The notes below the pieces were generated by a model, which was not told the origin of the DNA, searched no databases, and saw only the letters and a list, made by a program, of their open reading frames with translations. A program made the translations under genes and the position numbers. A DNA stretch of 64,000 nucleotides from Antedon mediterranea (taxonomy: Eukaryota; Echinodermata; Crinoidea; Comatulida; Antedonidae): the NCBI RefSeq assembly GCF_964355755.1, contig NC_092670.1:36569795-36633794 (forward strand). The letters are read 5' to 3'. Shown here in pieces: positions 12,235 to 22,979 of the stretch. Positions within the stretch are counted from its first letter, which is position 1; every line of letters begins with the position of its first letter.

Positions 12235-12369
12235 GGCTCTGTCTACACTATCAAACTGTATGTGACAACAAAGTGCGATGTGCCCAAATATGGTACTGAT
12301 ATGACATCATCATATCCATATATGGACATTTTGTTGTCACATAAAGTTTGATAATGTAGATAGAGCTTT
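12235..12369. mobile_element. MITE family A copy 1
   Basis: The left end CTCTGTCTACACTATCAAAC and the right end GTTTGATAATGTAGATAGAG are inverted copies. The core contains GATGTGCCCAAATATGG and CATATCCATATATGGACAT. Length is 135 bp, with no coding. Other copies lie at 19003, 25425, 46215, 59785 and 62059. Confidence 0.85.
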
Positions 12370-12508
12370 ATTTTTTTACATTTTAACTTTAAGCTTACCT
12401 TAGCCCAAGAAGTATACATAGTGTGGTTGACAGATTTACATCTTGGTTCAGTACAGGAAGGGATGCTAAGCTTTACTAAAGGTATATATCTGCATTCTAC
12501 GGCGACCT

Positions 12509-12652
12509 TAGTCTGGGTTCCAGATGGAGTTTTGACTTGAATATTAGTAAAAAGAAAAATATTTTGGCACATTTTGCGTTTCATACGTAAACTGAGCTTG
12601 TTTCAGACAACATCGAAAAGCCTCGAAAACTACAGACTTGGGGCAAGTCTAC
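12509..12652 (+). mobile_element. MITE family D copy 1
   Basis: It begins TAGTCTGGGTTCCAGA and ends GACTTGGGGCAAGTCTA. The internal word AATATTTTGGCACAT then GCGTTTCATACGTA is shared with copies at 18149, 21886, 37871 and 61711. Flanks GGCGACCT and AGCAACCT look like an aged 8-bp target duplication. Confidence 0.7.
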
Positions 12653-13177
12653 AGCAACCTGCGTACGCAGGTAATGTATGCTGAGCTGTAACTGTCAACA
12701 TAGGATTAAATACTATATAATACTCATATAAACTGCCCATTGAAACACATGCATTTAGGCCATCCGATAGATGAGCTTATATCGATTCTTTACCAAGGTT
12801 GCTCGTTGAAAACTTGTTTTCCGTTAACAAAAGCAGATGGAAGCAACAATGGAATTACATTTTTGAATACACACTTAAAATCAAGTCTGATATGCTCCTC
12901 TCTCAAGGTTAAAGACATGTTACATTTTTACTAATAGTGGTCAAGCTGTATGCCTAAACTTAAGTCGTTTACGCTGTTAGTTAAGGTTCTTGCTAAATAT
13001 GTCTGCGCACAAAAAAAAAAACCTCGTCAATAGTTCTACCACATAGCCTAGATATACATAATTTGGCGAGCGCTTAGACTACAGTTCATAATAACTCGCA
13101 TTTGCATGTACGTACTCACATTTGTAAGTCTAAAATCACGGAAGAACTCTTAGGTGAACAATTGTTTTGTCTTCTCT
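12653..13177. other. AT-rich DNA, no supported gene
   Basis: Short frame 12740-12934 has no supporting feature. Nothing else seen. Confidence 0.45.
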
Positions 13178-13559
13178 AAAGCCGATTTTCCACTAGGCGA
13201 ATTTGTTCGCGCGAATCGAAAGCGTCATGATATGCGCATGCGTATTCAAGTTTCTGTCTGTCATACTCCCTTCTGCGACGAATTCTTGTTCCTTTGATTT
13301 TTCGCTTCACCGAAATTTACTAGTTCGAATTGTTTCTACTTTTTGCGAAGAGAAATATTGCGCAACCAATCAGAGCTCAGGAAATGAGCTATGACGCTTT
13401 CATGAGCACTCATGCGAATCGAAATGCTCAGCAACCACGCGAGGAACATGAACGTCGCAGCTATTCGCTTATGTAGTGGAAAGAGAGTAGGCGATTTTTT
13501 CTCTCTTCGAAACATTGGATTCGCGCGAACAAATTCGCCTAATGAAAAATCGGCTTTAT
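13178..13559. mobile_element. MITE family B copy 1
   Basis: Long inverted termini: left GCCGATTTTCCACTAGGCGA continuing through TTTGTTCGCGCGAA, and right TTCGCGCGAACAAATTCGCC to AATCGGC. It is about 375 bp and CpG-rich compared with its surroundings. Its twin at 56087-56461 is highly similar along the whole length. A 63-residue frame starting in the left arm is conserved in both copies, but only because the DNA is; it is not a gene. Confidence 0.9.
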
Positions 13560-13847
13560 AGCTTTACTCTTCCTAAATATTAACGAACAAAAAATAATAT
13601 CCAGTAATTTATTTACTGAATGTATGTATTTTTTTCTTTTTGTTTGGTGTGCACACCATTTTTATTCACATATAAAAATCATCACATCTTCAAATGTTAT
13701 CCCTTTATTTATTACTCTTTTCAGTTTGATAAATAATTAATAATGTTTTAGCCTACATTTAATAATTTCAATATTTGTAAAATTCCTTTCTCATACTACT
13801 CCCCTGTTCATTATTGTCTTATACCTTTCTATATAATAGTATCCTGG

Positions 13848-14102
13848 ATTTATTTAGCGCCTAATGTTGTGAAACCTCTAAGCGCTGAACATTATTACCC
13901 CAGTCATTTTTCTGATCAAACACGTATGGAAACATACTCCCATATTGCAGCTAGTAATCAGCGCAAAGTTGTGTCTTGATCTAACCGGGTACCCATTTAT
14001 ACACCTGGGTGGAGAGAGGAAAACGTAAGTATCTTGCCTGGATACAAGCAATGCGGCTGCGAGAATTGGATTCGAACCTCGATCTACTATATTATATGCC
14101 AT
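13848..14102 (-). mobile_element. tRNA-derived SINE with L2-like 3' tail
   Basis: Read on the minus strand it opens with a degraded tRNA head whose box B is GGTTCGAATCC (about 14068-14078). A body follows containing CCACCCAGGTGTATAAATGG, and it ends with GGCGCTAAATAAAT, the hairpin-type tail of L2/CR1 LINEs that SINEs borrow for retrotransposition. Another GCGCTTA lies just inside the end. I have seen the ACCCATTTATACACC-type body in many marine invertebrates, but I cannot give its name. Confidence 0.65.
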
Positions 14103-17100
14103 GAGTGTATGTTATGCTATAGTTAGTTCATTGCTTGTTAATTGCGCATTACCGGAAAAAAATCACATTTTGTTCATGATATTTTCATCTCTAAATAAAA
14201 ATAAGTTGTCAGAATTACAACAAGTCAATGTCGACATACAAAAATAATTTGCGTAATTTGTTTGAGGGCGCTCTGCAAGTTATACAGACACACAAAAAGA
14301 AGCTCCATTTAATGTCAGAAGATTTGTAATCAAATGATATTGGAATTATGACATGCTATTCTTTCGTTTCCATTAATTTTATTGATTTACAGAATAACAA
14401 AAACGTATAAAAAAAACAGCACACAAAACAAAACCAGTTTACGAGAGAACGGAAAGAGCGGCAATCACAACCAGAACAATTACTCAACAAGGCAGTGATT
14501 ATTTTAAAAAAATCTTTAGATGTTCTGTACAGTAATTAAAACATAAAAATATGTCATTATATTTTTTTTCTTCAAATATGACATTTAAAAACAAATTAAT
14601 AGCTGTCAAATTATTATTAATCGTATTCTGTGGCCTTCAGCAGCAAGCAAGCAGAAACATCGTTCACGTGTTGAGAAATTATTGAGATTATGATGCCGAC
14701 AAAACAAATATTAAGCCTAACAAGCTAGATTTGTAGTTGTTATAATATTGTATCTTTGTGACGTACAATCAACGTCAAATCTTCATCATAATATTATATA
14801 TGGGAACTGGATTAAAGTTTCAAAAACCTCATGACAGACAAAATAATACTTCGTCTACGAACATTACTCGATCAAGAAATTAAATTGTTCGAACAACGAT
14901 ACAAGCACTGTTATACATTTGATGCAAATGACATGCTGTATCTGTTTATCAAATATTCCTTTGATGCTGGGAAAATATTTGTGTATGTGGAGATACAACA
15001 CTGAGAATCGAGTTGTTCACGAAGTTGTAAACAGAAAGAAAGGAAGGTCTCCTAAGTTCACCAAAAATGAAGTTCACCAAACATGTTATTCATCTATCAT
15101 TTAGAAACAACAATCTATTTATATTTTACGTATAGAATCTTTCTTTATTTGTGTACCGTATACATAGAATGCAAGGCCTATAAATAGATATAAATTCTTT
15201 AGCACAATAACAATATTAATAATATAATATCAGAATCTAGAATAAAGATTCAACCGCAAATTATTATTATCTCGTCTCAATGCATTTACAAATTCCACAA
15301 TCTTGTTTAGCATTTTTTATGAGCAAGAGTTTCATCACTTCACAAGTAAAGGGAACAAATGGAGCTTAACCTGACAATGTTCTCATTCTGCTCATAACAG
15401 AATCACTCTAGAGATTGACAATGATACAGTTCCATATAAAAGAGCTCTCTGCTGATTGAAAATAACATATTAATGAACAATGAGAAAGATATAATAAGAA
15501 ATCACAAATGCATGCAGAGCCTAATAAGAAAAGGTGCCAATTGATACGAAGTCGAAAAGATTATTACATAAAAATAATGCTAATTGACCAGAAATTTTGA
15601 AATCGATTTCAAAATAATGAATTGAATACAAACATAGCCGCTGCAAATGTTACAAAGAAATATCAATTGAAATATCTAATTGTATTCGGTACGAGAGGAT
15701 CGTCTCCTGGTCAGTGAACTTAAAGTTAAAATTAAGTCTTGTTGACCAGGTATACTCCATAATCCTTTGAAAAGAGCAAAAGTAGACGTGTTTAAATGTA
15801 TAGTTTGTAGGCTTCCAAAAGCTAAGTTAGGTACATCAAATATGGAATGCAGCAACAAAACAACAAAGATACCATTTAACTATTTGGAGTTATTAACACG
15901 GATACTTATAAATCGAAGTAAGCATAATCATTGAATTTGAGAAGTGGGTTTAGATTTTCATTTCAATCAACATTTTTTCCATCTCTTTTAAATGAATGAT
16001 AATGTTGTAAAATCAGGTTGTACTTGAAAGAGGCAAACATCTGAAACTTGTATCGGGTAAGCCAAAACGTCTCCCACCTATACATAAAAAAATGCAACAT
16101 GCATACAAAACTCCAAACAATATTATAATAATATTATAATATTGTTTGTTTATTATAAATATAGTATCAAAGGTTTTTGAATTAATTACAACAATGCGTG
16201 GGACCCGTATTGGCTCTCTCCGCCTACGGTTTACTAACTGAAGTGGGCCTACGTTTTAAAACTTAGATGAAGGCGATGAAACTGGTTACAACATGCGTTT
16301 TTTTTACTGATAAAGTACAGTAATCGAGTGGGAAAGGAATAAACAAACTAAATTCACTGGTACTGATTGAGATTCTATTTAAACTTTACAACCCGCCTTG
16401 GTTTAATAAAAATATATTACTGGATTCTTGGTACACTATCAATAATCATAGCGATTTATCTGTTTTAACACAATATATGTGGCGATATAATCATTTACAA
16501 CTTCAACCTCATGAACGTGCGTTACAACTTCAGGCTCATGAACGTGCGAAAATCAAAATTGGCTGGAGTCACACAATTGAGTGCGCTGTACGTCACTCGC
16601 GATGTAAACGCATTATGGGCTGGCGTAACTGAATTTAAATGTTACTATGCCGGGCCTATGGTTAACAAACATACTGTATTCAAGATAGTTTATGTGGTAG
16701 TACTGATTTATGTCACAATTTACAGCGATATAATAGTTTGTATTATAATCTGAAAGTTCGAAATGGAGATATCATTACAACTATGGAGGGCGCTGTTATA
16801 CGAATGTTACGTCACTCACGATTAAAACAGTTAAAGTAAATTGGACTATTTGAATAATTAATTTTAACACATGTAATATATTCAAGAATTATTATAGATT
16901 ATTTATTCGTCCATAAACTGGAAATTTGACTTTCCTTAGCAACTATACATAAAAGAAAACGATAACATAGTTAAAAAGTATGCTTAAAAACAAGAGTGTT
17001 GAATACTTAGCAAATTAAAATTCACAAAGCGTTATTAGATAAAACTGATATATAACAAGGTGTTACGACAATACTGTATACCACGCAGCCAATCACATTT

Positions 17101-17874
17101 AAGTACATCGTTACATTTTCAAGAGTAAATAAGTTGATAAAATGATTCAGCTGTTCATATTTTCGATTACAATGAATTGATTTCCTTATTACAATCTGGA
17201 CAAACATCTCTAACCTTGATCTAGTGGCCTACATCGTCTTCTCCGAAGTGGACAAATTACGTAAACTCTCAACTAGAAATTCGTCTAAATTCATGAATGA
17301 AAATGCTTACGACAATTGCGACCGTATCCCCCTAAGGTCTATTTATCTTTTCTCGACCATCAATGACGTATTTGAACTTTCCATTATCAGGTTGTGACGA
17401 GTCAAAGAGAGTGGAACGACCAGAGTTTGAACGGTTGACAGGTGTGACGTCACCATAATGCGTGACATCATAACAACAGCTTTAGCTTGCGTAGCTTAAA
17501 GGCAACTGCGTAGAATTCATGAATGCATCGACCATTTTGTAACGTAAGAAGTGTGATCGATCACATTTTTGATCTGGAGCCAAGCAGACGTAGTAAACAA
17601 GAAATTCCTGTTAACCTGCAGTGTGTACTTTTATCCATCGCTGATTAGCACTTCATTAGCCGGTAGTGAATGACAAACTCCAGTTCATTTGAAACATTAG
17701 GGTTTTCATGCGCCGGCTAGTGTATCATAACATCTTAAATTCACAGCACAATCTCGCAGGCCTACACATTTAAATATAATATAGATATATTAAATTACTA
17801 AACATGGCAGGGGAATTCCAACGTGATTTGCGCTTGCACTTTAGAAGAATTGGCGCGTAACTGAATTTGGCGGG
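14103..17874. other. Long AT-rich stretch, no supported gene
   Basis: Features are minor. An AT palindrome of about 33 bp lies at 16117-16149. Two related blocks at about 16480-16610 and 16720-16830 share GCGATATAAT and ACGTCACTC and include a short duplication of CTTCA(A/G)(C/G)CTCATGAACGTGCG. A TGACGTCA palindrome lies at 17445-17452, and TGTGATCGATCACA at 17552-17565. None of the short frames here has supporting evidence. Confidence 0.45.
17445..17452. promoter_or_regulatory. CRE palindrome within a T-box-like word
   Basis: TGACGTCA is a perfect CREB/ATF site. It sits inside AGGTGTGACGTCACC, where AGGTGTGA is a T-box half-site. No gene start is visible nearby, so function is speculative. 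Confidence 0.25.
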
Positions 17875-18008
17875 ACTTGGTTCCCATTTGGTCGAAACGC
17901 AGGGATGATGACAACCGCACCGCAAACAATTTCATCCAATCACAATTCGACGCGATGTATCATCCGAACTGTCGCTTGTTATTGGTCACATTCATGTCCA
18001 CGTGATAT
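17875..18008. mobile_element. MITE family C copy (decayed)
   Basis: CTTGGTTCCCATTTGGTCG followed by AACGCAGGGATG corresponds to the family C left terminus. GTCGCTTGTTATTGGTCA corresponds to the right inner arm. CCAATCACAA and ATTGGTCA form the inverted CCAAT pair. The right terminus is lost. Confidence 0.6.
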
Positions 18009-18148
18009 ACAACATAACAAGTTACCGAATTATTATTTTAAACATGGTTTTCGATTGAATCTAGTGATTAGATTTTTTACAAACCATTTTGACTATAAGT
18101 ATTGATCACTTAAATAAACATATTTTGTAAGGATCCCTCTTAAGTAGC

Positions 18149-18316
18149 CTAGAGACTTGCCCAAAGTATGTAGTTATTTAGCTATGTTAGTTCACCAGTA
18201 GGCGTTTCGATTTTTGTCTGAAAAATACTACGAAAATGAGAAGTATTATACGTATGAAACGACATATGTGCCAAAATATTTACCTTTTTACTAATTTCGG
18301 TCTAGAACCTAGACTA
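18149..18316 (-). mobile_element. MITE family D copy (minus orientation)
   Basis: Left AGACTTGCCCAAAGT and right GGTCTAGAACCTAGACTA are the reversed family D ends. TACGTATGAAAC and TGTGCCAAAATATT are the reversed internal words. Diverged but complete. Confidence 0.7.
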
Positions 18317-19002
18317 TAAGTAGGTATTCACTTTGTAAATTTGCATTTAGAATGATGATCAATAGTCTGCCTGGAAAGCAAGCATCATGGTAACCGCGAA
18401 GGAATAGCTAGCCTCACAGAGTAGGCCTATCATTTCTGACTTAAGTTGATTATAGCATAGCAATATATCAGAGACCTGCAGTACAACAACATATGCTGCA
18501 ATAATCTTCCCACTCTCCGGCTTTACAGAATATTCGAGTATTACTGTCATTTATCTTTAAAAATGTACGTCCTATATTGTTGTATTGTTTGAGCGGATCT
18601 GATGTACATTAACAACATGTCGTCGCTCTTTTATTGATAATCTTTCTATACCTATTGCATCGCTATACAAAATGTCTGTGTTAATGCCTATCATGATTCA
18701 TAAAAACAGATTTTTAACAACACCGCCAATTGATTTTCCGCCACAATATTATAATTTTAAGCTTTAAAAGAAGTCGTTAGGTGCGGGTATTGTGTATTTG
18801 CTATTGTGTTACATATTTTCAATTTATAGGCACACAATCTTCTATTTATTATCATCCATAAATAATTTTAAGAAACGTTATTATCTTTTTATTATAATAA
18901 ACCTACGGTGGTCATCAGGACTGAGATGTCTGTTCAAGGTTGTACGTTTATTTTATTATGTTTATGAATACTAAAATACGCGGGTTCGAGGTCAATAGTC
19001 TA
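18317..19002. other. AT-rich DNA, no supported gene
   Basis: A degraded tRNA-like pair of words (GGTGGTCATCAGGAC at 18907 and GGGTTCGAGGTC at 18982) may be an old SINE head, but spacing is poor. Nothing else seen. Confidence 0.35.
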
Positions 19003-19148
19003 TTAAGCTCAGTCTACACTATCAAACTAGTTTGACAAAAAAAAACGTGTGATATGCCCAAATATTGTAGTGATATGCCCAAACATGGTAGTGATACGGT
19101 ACCCGAATAAGGTACTATATGACTTCATCGTGTCCATATGGGCACTTA
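19003..19148. mobile_element. MITE family A copy 2, right end missing
   Basis: TTAAGCTCAGTCTACACT opens the element. Internally GTGATATGCCCAAA is duplicated in tandem. The copy stops after CCATATGGGCAC without the right inverted terminus. Confidence 0.75.
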
Positions 19149-19989
19149 ACTTCTTAGAGAGAATAATAGGTATCAGGTGGCCCGAGAAAACAGAAAATGA
19201 AGATTTGTATAAAGAATAGGAGAGATTGAGTGGAGTAAGGATGTAAAAAAAAGAAGGGTGATATGGTATAGTCATATCCTTCAATTAAATGAAAACACAC
19301 CAGCTAAGATTGTTATTGCATTTTCTAGAGAAAGAAACTTTTGTATGAACCCCAGACTATAACTAATGGAATTAAAATTCGTTTTTAAACAAATACAGGC
19401 CTAGATTATATAACAAAATACACCGAGGGGAAATGACCACTAATTAAGAGATAAGATAATTATTTACAACAACAAAAATACGATAGCTTTTTTTTTCGTA
19501 TTAACAGAAAAACAGGAACTAAAAATTTAAAAACGATTAAAAAAAGGAAATCAGTGAGAATTAAAAGCAAATTACTAGAAAAAAATATCAACAAAAACCT
19601 AAATATTATATAAACGGACGAAAAACGAACTTTCAAATAATGAATTCAACAAACACAATTACAATGAAGATTCAGCAGATCATATTAATAGAAAATCAAA
19701 ACATTAACCATTTCATCAGTATTACACGGAATCTAGAGTGAGTTTTGTTTTCTTTAGCTGAGCGAAAATTAGATTTAGTGGCAATACTACCATTAGCTAA
19801 TTTAAATATGATATTCTGTAATATACGTAGGCCTATTATTTGATTACGAAGTCTTTAAACGTTGGTGAAGAGAGAATATTTGTCAATAAATGAATGTGCT
19901 TGCTGGGTAGACTGGTATATATTACATATTGACAATATAGATTTGCTTGTTTGTGTATTGGGTAATGAAGAGTTCGCCAAGTATAAAGT
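19149..19989. other. AT-rich DNA bordering the Penelope fragment
   Basis: Short frames here on both strands are opposite readings of the same AT-rich DNA. No domain is visible. A TAGGCCTA word lies at 19828. Confidence 0.4.
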
Positions 19990-20240
19990 AAGAAAGAATA
20001 ACAATAATATATATAAATCCAAAGGCACTGACAAAACGACAATGTTGTGGGTATCAATGGAAATGGAGATAAAAAATAAAATAGGCAAAAAGCTAAATCA
20101 AAACGATAAAGTAAAACTGCCAGACAAGTTAGCAGAGCTTTCGGGCAACACTAGCCCTTCATCAGTGCAAGTGAAGGTACTTGGATAAAATAGAGAACAT
20201 GAAGCAGACAAGCGCTGGAGTGAAATAAAAGAAATAAATA
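19990..20240 (-). mobile_element. Penelope-type terminal repeat (pLTR-like) fragment
   Basis: The minus strand reads CACTTGCACTGATGAAGGGC, then GCCCGAAAGCTCTGC, then TTTATCGTTTTGATTTAGC and ATACCCACAACATTGTCG. The second half of this segment (about 20006-20108) recurs inverted at 20675-20782, and the whole segment resembles the older + strand copy at 5188-5375. Penelope-like elements carry such terminal repeats, in direct or inverted arrangement, often with hammerhead ribozymes. It lies downstream of the GIY-YIG frame in that frame's orientation. An (AT)n tract borders it at 20265-20299. Confidence 0.65.
20125..20172 (-). ncRNA. Hammerhead-ribozyme-like core
   Basis: On the minus strand the order is CTGATGA (20159-20165), stem II GGGC(20154-20157)/GCCC(20143-20146) with a seven-base loop, GAAA (20139-20142), then AGC-TCT-GCT which can close a three-base stem III, followed by A at the expected cleavage position. 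These are the invariant parts of a hammerhead, and Penelope-like terminal repeats are known hosts of such ribozymes. Two weaknesses: an extra A lies between CTGATGA and stem II, and I could not find a canonical stem I (only ACTTG with a distant CAAGT). It may be inactive. Confidence 0.45.
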
Positions 20241-20262
20241 CAGAAGTGGCACAGGTTGATAT

Positions 20263-20264
<2 letters not shown>

Positions 20265-20299
<35 letters not shown>
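20265..20299. repeat. (AT)n microsatellite
   Basis: Pure AT dinucleotide run. Similar runs lie at 20540-20583 and 20636-20656, bracketing the tRNA-like sequence. Confidence 0.95.
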
Positions 20300-20302
<3 letters not shown>

Positions 20303-20410
20303 CATACTGTAAATTATAGAAACAGTGCTCATATTCGGAACATGATCTCATAATCGCGTCGAGCATAGCTCATTGGCGAAAGTTCCATATTTTTTAGTTG
20401 TATGAAAAAA

Positions 20411-20482
20411 TGTCTCTGGCTGGATTCGAACCTGCAACCTCTCGCTTACAGGGCGAGTATCATACCACTAGACCACAGAGCC
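20411..20482 (-). tRNA. tRNA-like sequence, anticodon TGT (Thr-type), probably a pseudogene
   Basis: The minus strand folds as a cloverleaf. The acceptor GGCTCTG/CAGAGAC pairs six of seven. The D arm is GGTCTAGTGGTATGATA (as in tRNA-Pro). The anticodon stem CTCGC/GCGAG is perfect, with loop CCTGTAA. The T arm is GCAGG-TTCGAAT-CCAGC with one A-A mismatch. The loop puts TGT at 34-36, yet position 33 is C rather than the near-invariant U, and G2-A71 is unpaired, so a functional tRNA is doubtful. Its place between AT microsatellites inside a Penelope region suggests a retroposed or element-borne tRNA. No T-run terminator follows. Confidence 0.6.
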
Positions 20483-20538
20483 ATGTATGGTATTATCACA
20501 GATTTTCACCCACCAGATACATTCTCTCATATGAGAGA

Positions 20539-20539
<1 letters not shown>

Positions 20540-20583
<44 letters not shown>
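20540..20583. repeat. (AT)n microsatellite
   Basis: About 22 AT units, on the other side of the tRNA-like sequence. Confidence 0.95.
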
Positions 20584-20587
<4 letters not shown>

Positions 20588-20659
20588 CAGTATATCACCG
20601 TGCGGTTTAGAATTACTGTTCTTTGCCTGATTTGTTTATATATATATATATATATTTAT

Positions 20660-20782
20660 CGTTTTGATTTAGCTTTTCGCTTTTTATTTTTGTATCTCCA
20701 TTGAGATCCAGCCACTGATACCCACAGCATTGTCATTTTTTTCAGTAATTTGCCTTTGGATTTATATATATAATCAAAGAGC
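20660..20782 (+). mobile_element. Inverted partial Penelope terminal repeat
   Basis: The + strand reads TATCGTTTTGATTTAGCTTT, then CTCCATTGAGATCCAGCCAC, TGATACCCACAGCATTGTC and TTTGGATTTATATATA. It is the same sequence as the minus strand of about 20006-20108, so the two fragments form an inverted pair about 560 bases apart. It lies just past the stop of the GIY-YIG frame and lacks the ribozyme half. Confidence 0.7.
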
Positions 20783-20876
20783 TGCATATGCAGGATATAG
20801 AAAAAATCAAGATCAAATAAGTTAAACGATCTTCAGATAGACTGAACAATACCGTATCTCGAGGTGTTATAAGGCT

Positions 20877-21476
20877 TTAGTCAGGTGGTATGTAAATTTT
20901 CTTGTTATGACGACATTTGGAAATCAGTTCAGACCTTTTTTTTAACAAATTTGTTTTGTTTGCATTTAGAATACATAGCTTTTCATCTAAACAAAGACTA
21001 CAACGCCCATAAGCGGCGTTCTTAGTGGAGGAATATTTAATTATTTTCCATTTAATTGTAAACATTACGTCATTACTTTTCAAAGACCATACGTACTTTG
21101 AGAGCTCGGATTCTTTACTGTACGTTTCTTTTTTGAAAGATTTCTTGTGATTGTTAAACCTAGTTTTAAACTGCCCACCCGTCATACCAATATATGTCTT
21201 AGTTTCGTTATTGGTTATGACGTCGGCGTAGTAGACAATTTCAGATGCGAGGCATGAACCATTTAGGGGGCATTCGGGTTTGTTGCGGCAATTGCACGCA
21301 CTTTCTCGTTCTGTATGGGGGTTCAGTACATTCTGGTTATGCTTGTTAATTACATTTTTTACACATGGCATACAACTATAGCTTACTTTAACATTGTTCT
21401 TATTAAATATTTTATGTAATACGTGTCCATTGGGAAAATGTTTTTTAATTAATTGTAAAAAAAATCTGTACTGCAT
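20877..21476 (-). pseudogene. C-terminal GIY-YIG endonuclease part of a Penelope-like retroelement, 5'-truncated
   Basis: A 199-residue open frame. Residues 1-50 match the post-RT linker of Penelope-like proteins (LIKKHFPNGHVLHKIF, then VKVSYSCMP). A cysteine cluster CNCRNKPECPLNGSCL at about 61-76 is the zinc-finger-like motif that precedes the nuclease. The GIY-YIG region follows, with Y82 as the first-motif tyrosine and KTYIGMT (92-98) as the YIG motif. FKTRFNNHKKSF (103-114) carries the catalytic-type arginine and histidine, and LSKYVWSLK (124-132) follows. The reverse transcriptase that should precede it is absent: an in-frame stop lies seven bases upstream of the first Met and no RT motif is recognisable beyond. 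I infer 5' truncation on insertion. The reading frame itself is intact, so the copy is young or lucky. It would nick target DNA if translated, but no promoter is evident. Confidence 0.85.
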
Positions 21477-21483
21477 ATACTGT

Positions 21484-21885
21484 TAAAGTCTCGAGTTTAG
21501 TTTATCTCGTCTTTTAAAACTTTCATTACGAAACATTATTAGTGACATATGGCAAATACATATCCACGGATATACAATTTTAGCTACGCACTTTGAAACG
21601 TGTTATAGTTTGGGTTTTCATAACTTTCATGCAATACGCTCAACCAAAAGGCTACACGAGCAGTTTCTGAAAACAAACCATTTTCAGTAATTTCAGTTAT
21701 CGATATTTTGTTACGTTTCAGTAGTACCATATCTTCCACGTCATGTATTTTTAAATAAACATATTAAAACATGTTTATTTGATCATTTACACACGATATT
21801 CATAACAAACACGTTAATATAATAATAGTTGACATGTATCATGAAGCCAAAGTTAACCGAATTTACTGCAGTACGTATTATTGCA
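21484..21885. other. AT-rich DNA upstream of the truncated Penelope frame
   Basis: No reverse-transcriptase motif found on either strand. A hairpin AAATAAACAT/ATGTTTATTT lies at about 21753-21781. Confidence 0.5.
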
Positions 21886-22050
21886 TAGTCTGGGTTCCAG
21901 ACAGAGTTTTTTTTTTAATATTAGTAAAAAGATAAATATTTTGGCACATATGGCGTTTCATACGTATACTACTTGAGTTTGGATTTTCGGACAAAAATCG
22001 AAATAAAACAAATTATAAAAAAGCAATGAATACCGACTTGGGGCAAGTCA
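21886..22050 (+). mobile_element. MITE family D copy 2
   Basis: TAGTCTGGGTTCCAGACAGA opens it, and GACTTGGGGCAAGTCA closes it. Flanks ATTATTGCA and TTTTTTGCA suggest an 8-9 bp target duplication. Confidence 0.8.
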
Positions 22051-22979
22051 ATTTTTTGCACTGTTACATGATTTAGCAAATGCTATATAGGTCTGTGGTC
22101 CAATAAAGATATTTACGTACGGCTTTGTAAATAAATAGCTAAATTGTGTTCAGTAAACAGACTCGCGTGTACTAGCCTACTCTATCACTAAATAAGACGT
22201 GTCACAAGTTGACGTATACAGTTCCTAATTGACACCTCCACACTGTAAATGTTGCAGCGTAAATGAAGAATAGGCGCATGTTGACACAGTGCCCTGATAG
22301 AAATGGCCTTAATGTTGATTGACAATGTATGACTGGTAAGGAATTCAATCATTATTTCTGCCCTCATTTTTTTGTTTCGTATTCTTAAAATACAACAGTA
22401 ATCACCAGTTAATTAGAAAGATGCCACGAGAGGAATCTGAGATGATAGAGGGCCAAGTGTCATGGCCACACATTCTCCAGTACATTACTCGAATAATTAT
22501 CATAATGGGTGCAATATATCATAGGTAGTCGGTGATACAGAAAGTATCACATGTATCATATGCCTTACTTCCTTAAAATACAAACGCCGCATGTAATTCA
22601 TGTGGCACTAAATAACTAGATACAGAATAGGAAAGAGTTTTTAAGACAACTGATACGTAGGCTATACATTGTTTTTCGACCTATTGGATGATAGAATGAT
22701 ATAGAATGTTGTAAACCATCACCCGTTGTATTCACTCCTTGCTTGTATCATCTTAGTCTTTTATTCTATACGAATATAATAATATTAAACACTAGGCCTA
22801 ACAACAAAAAGTAAATTGAAAAACATCGGAAAACATGAATAAAAGTTTGTAACTATTAATAGAAAATATTTTGTTCGTTAAAATGTAAAGATAATAACCA
22901 CTGAAACATACCTTACACTTAAAATGATGACATAATCGAAAAAAAAAAAGAAGATAAAAGCACGTACGTATTCAACAAT
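22051..22979. other. AT-rich DNA, no supported gene
   Basis: A word cluster near 22510-22570 (GTATCACATGTATCATATG) resembles the foldback at 4824. A TAGGCCTA word lies at 22793. Otherwise nothing. Confidence 0.4.

Noticed and set aside
13203-13394. 63-residue frame conserved with 56109-56300
   Set aside because: Conservation is explained by both lying in copies of MITE family B; no start context, splice site or domain.
17840-18008. Possible cell-cycle promoter (TTTGGCGGGA E2F-type word plus two CCAAT boxes)
   Set aside because: The CCAAT boxes belong to a decayed family C MITE and no exon follows; the E2F word alone is weak.
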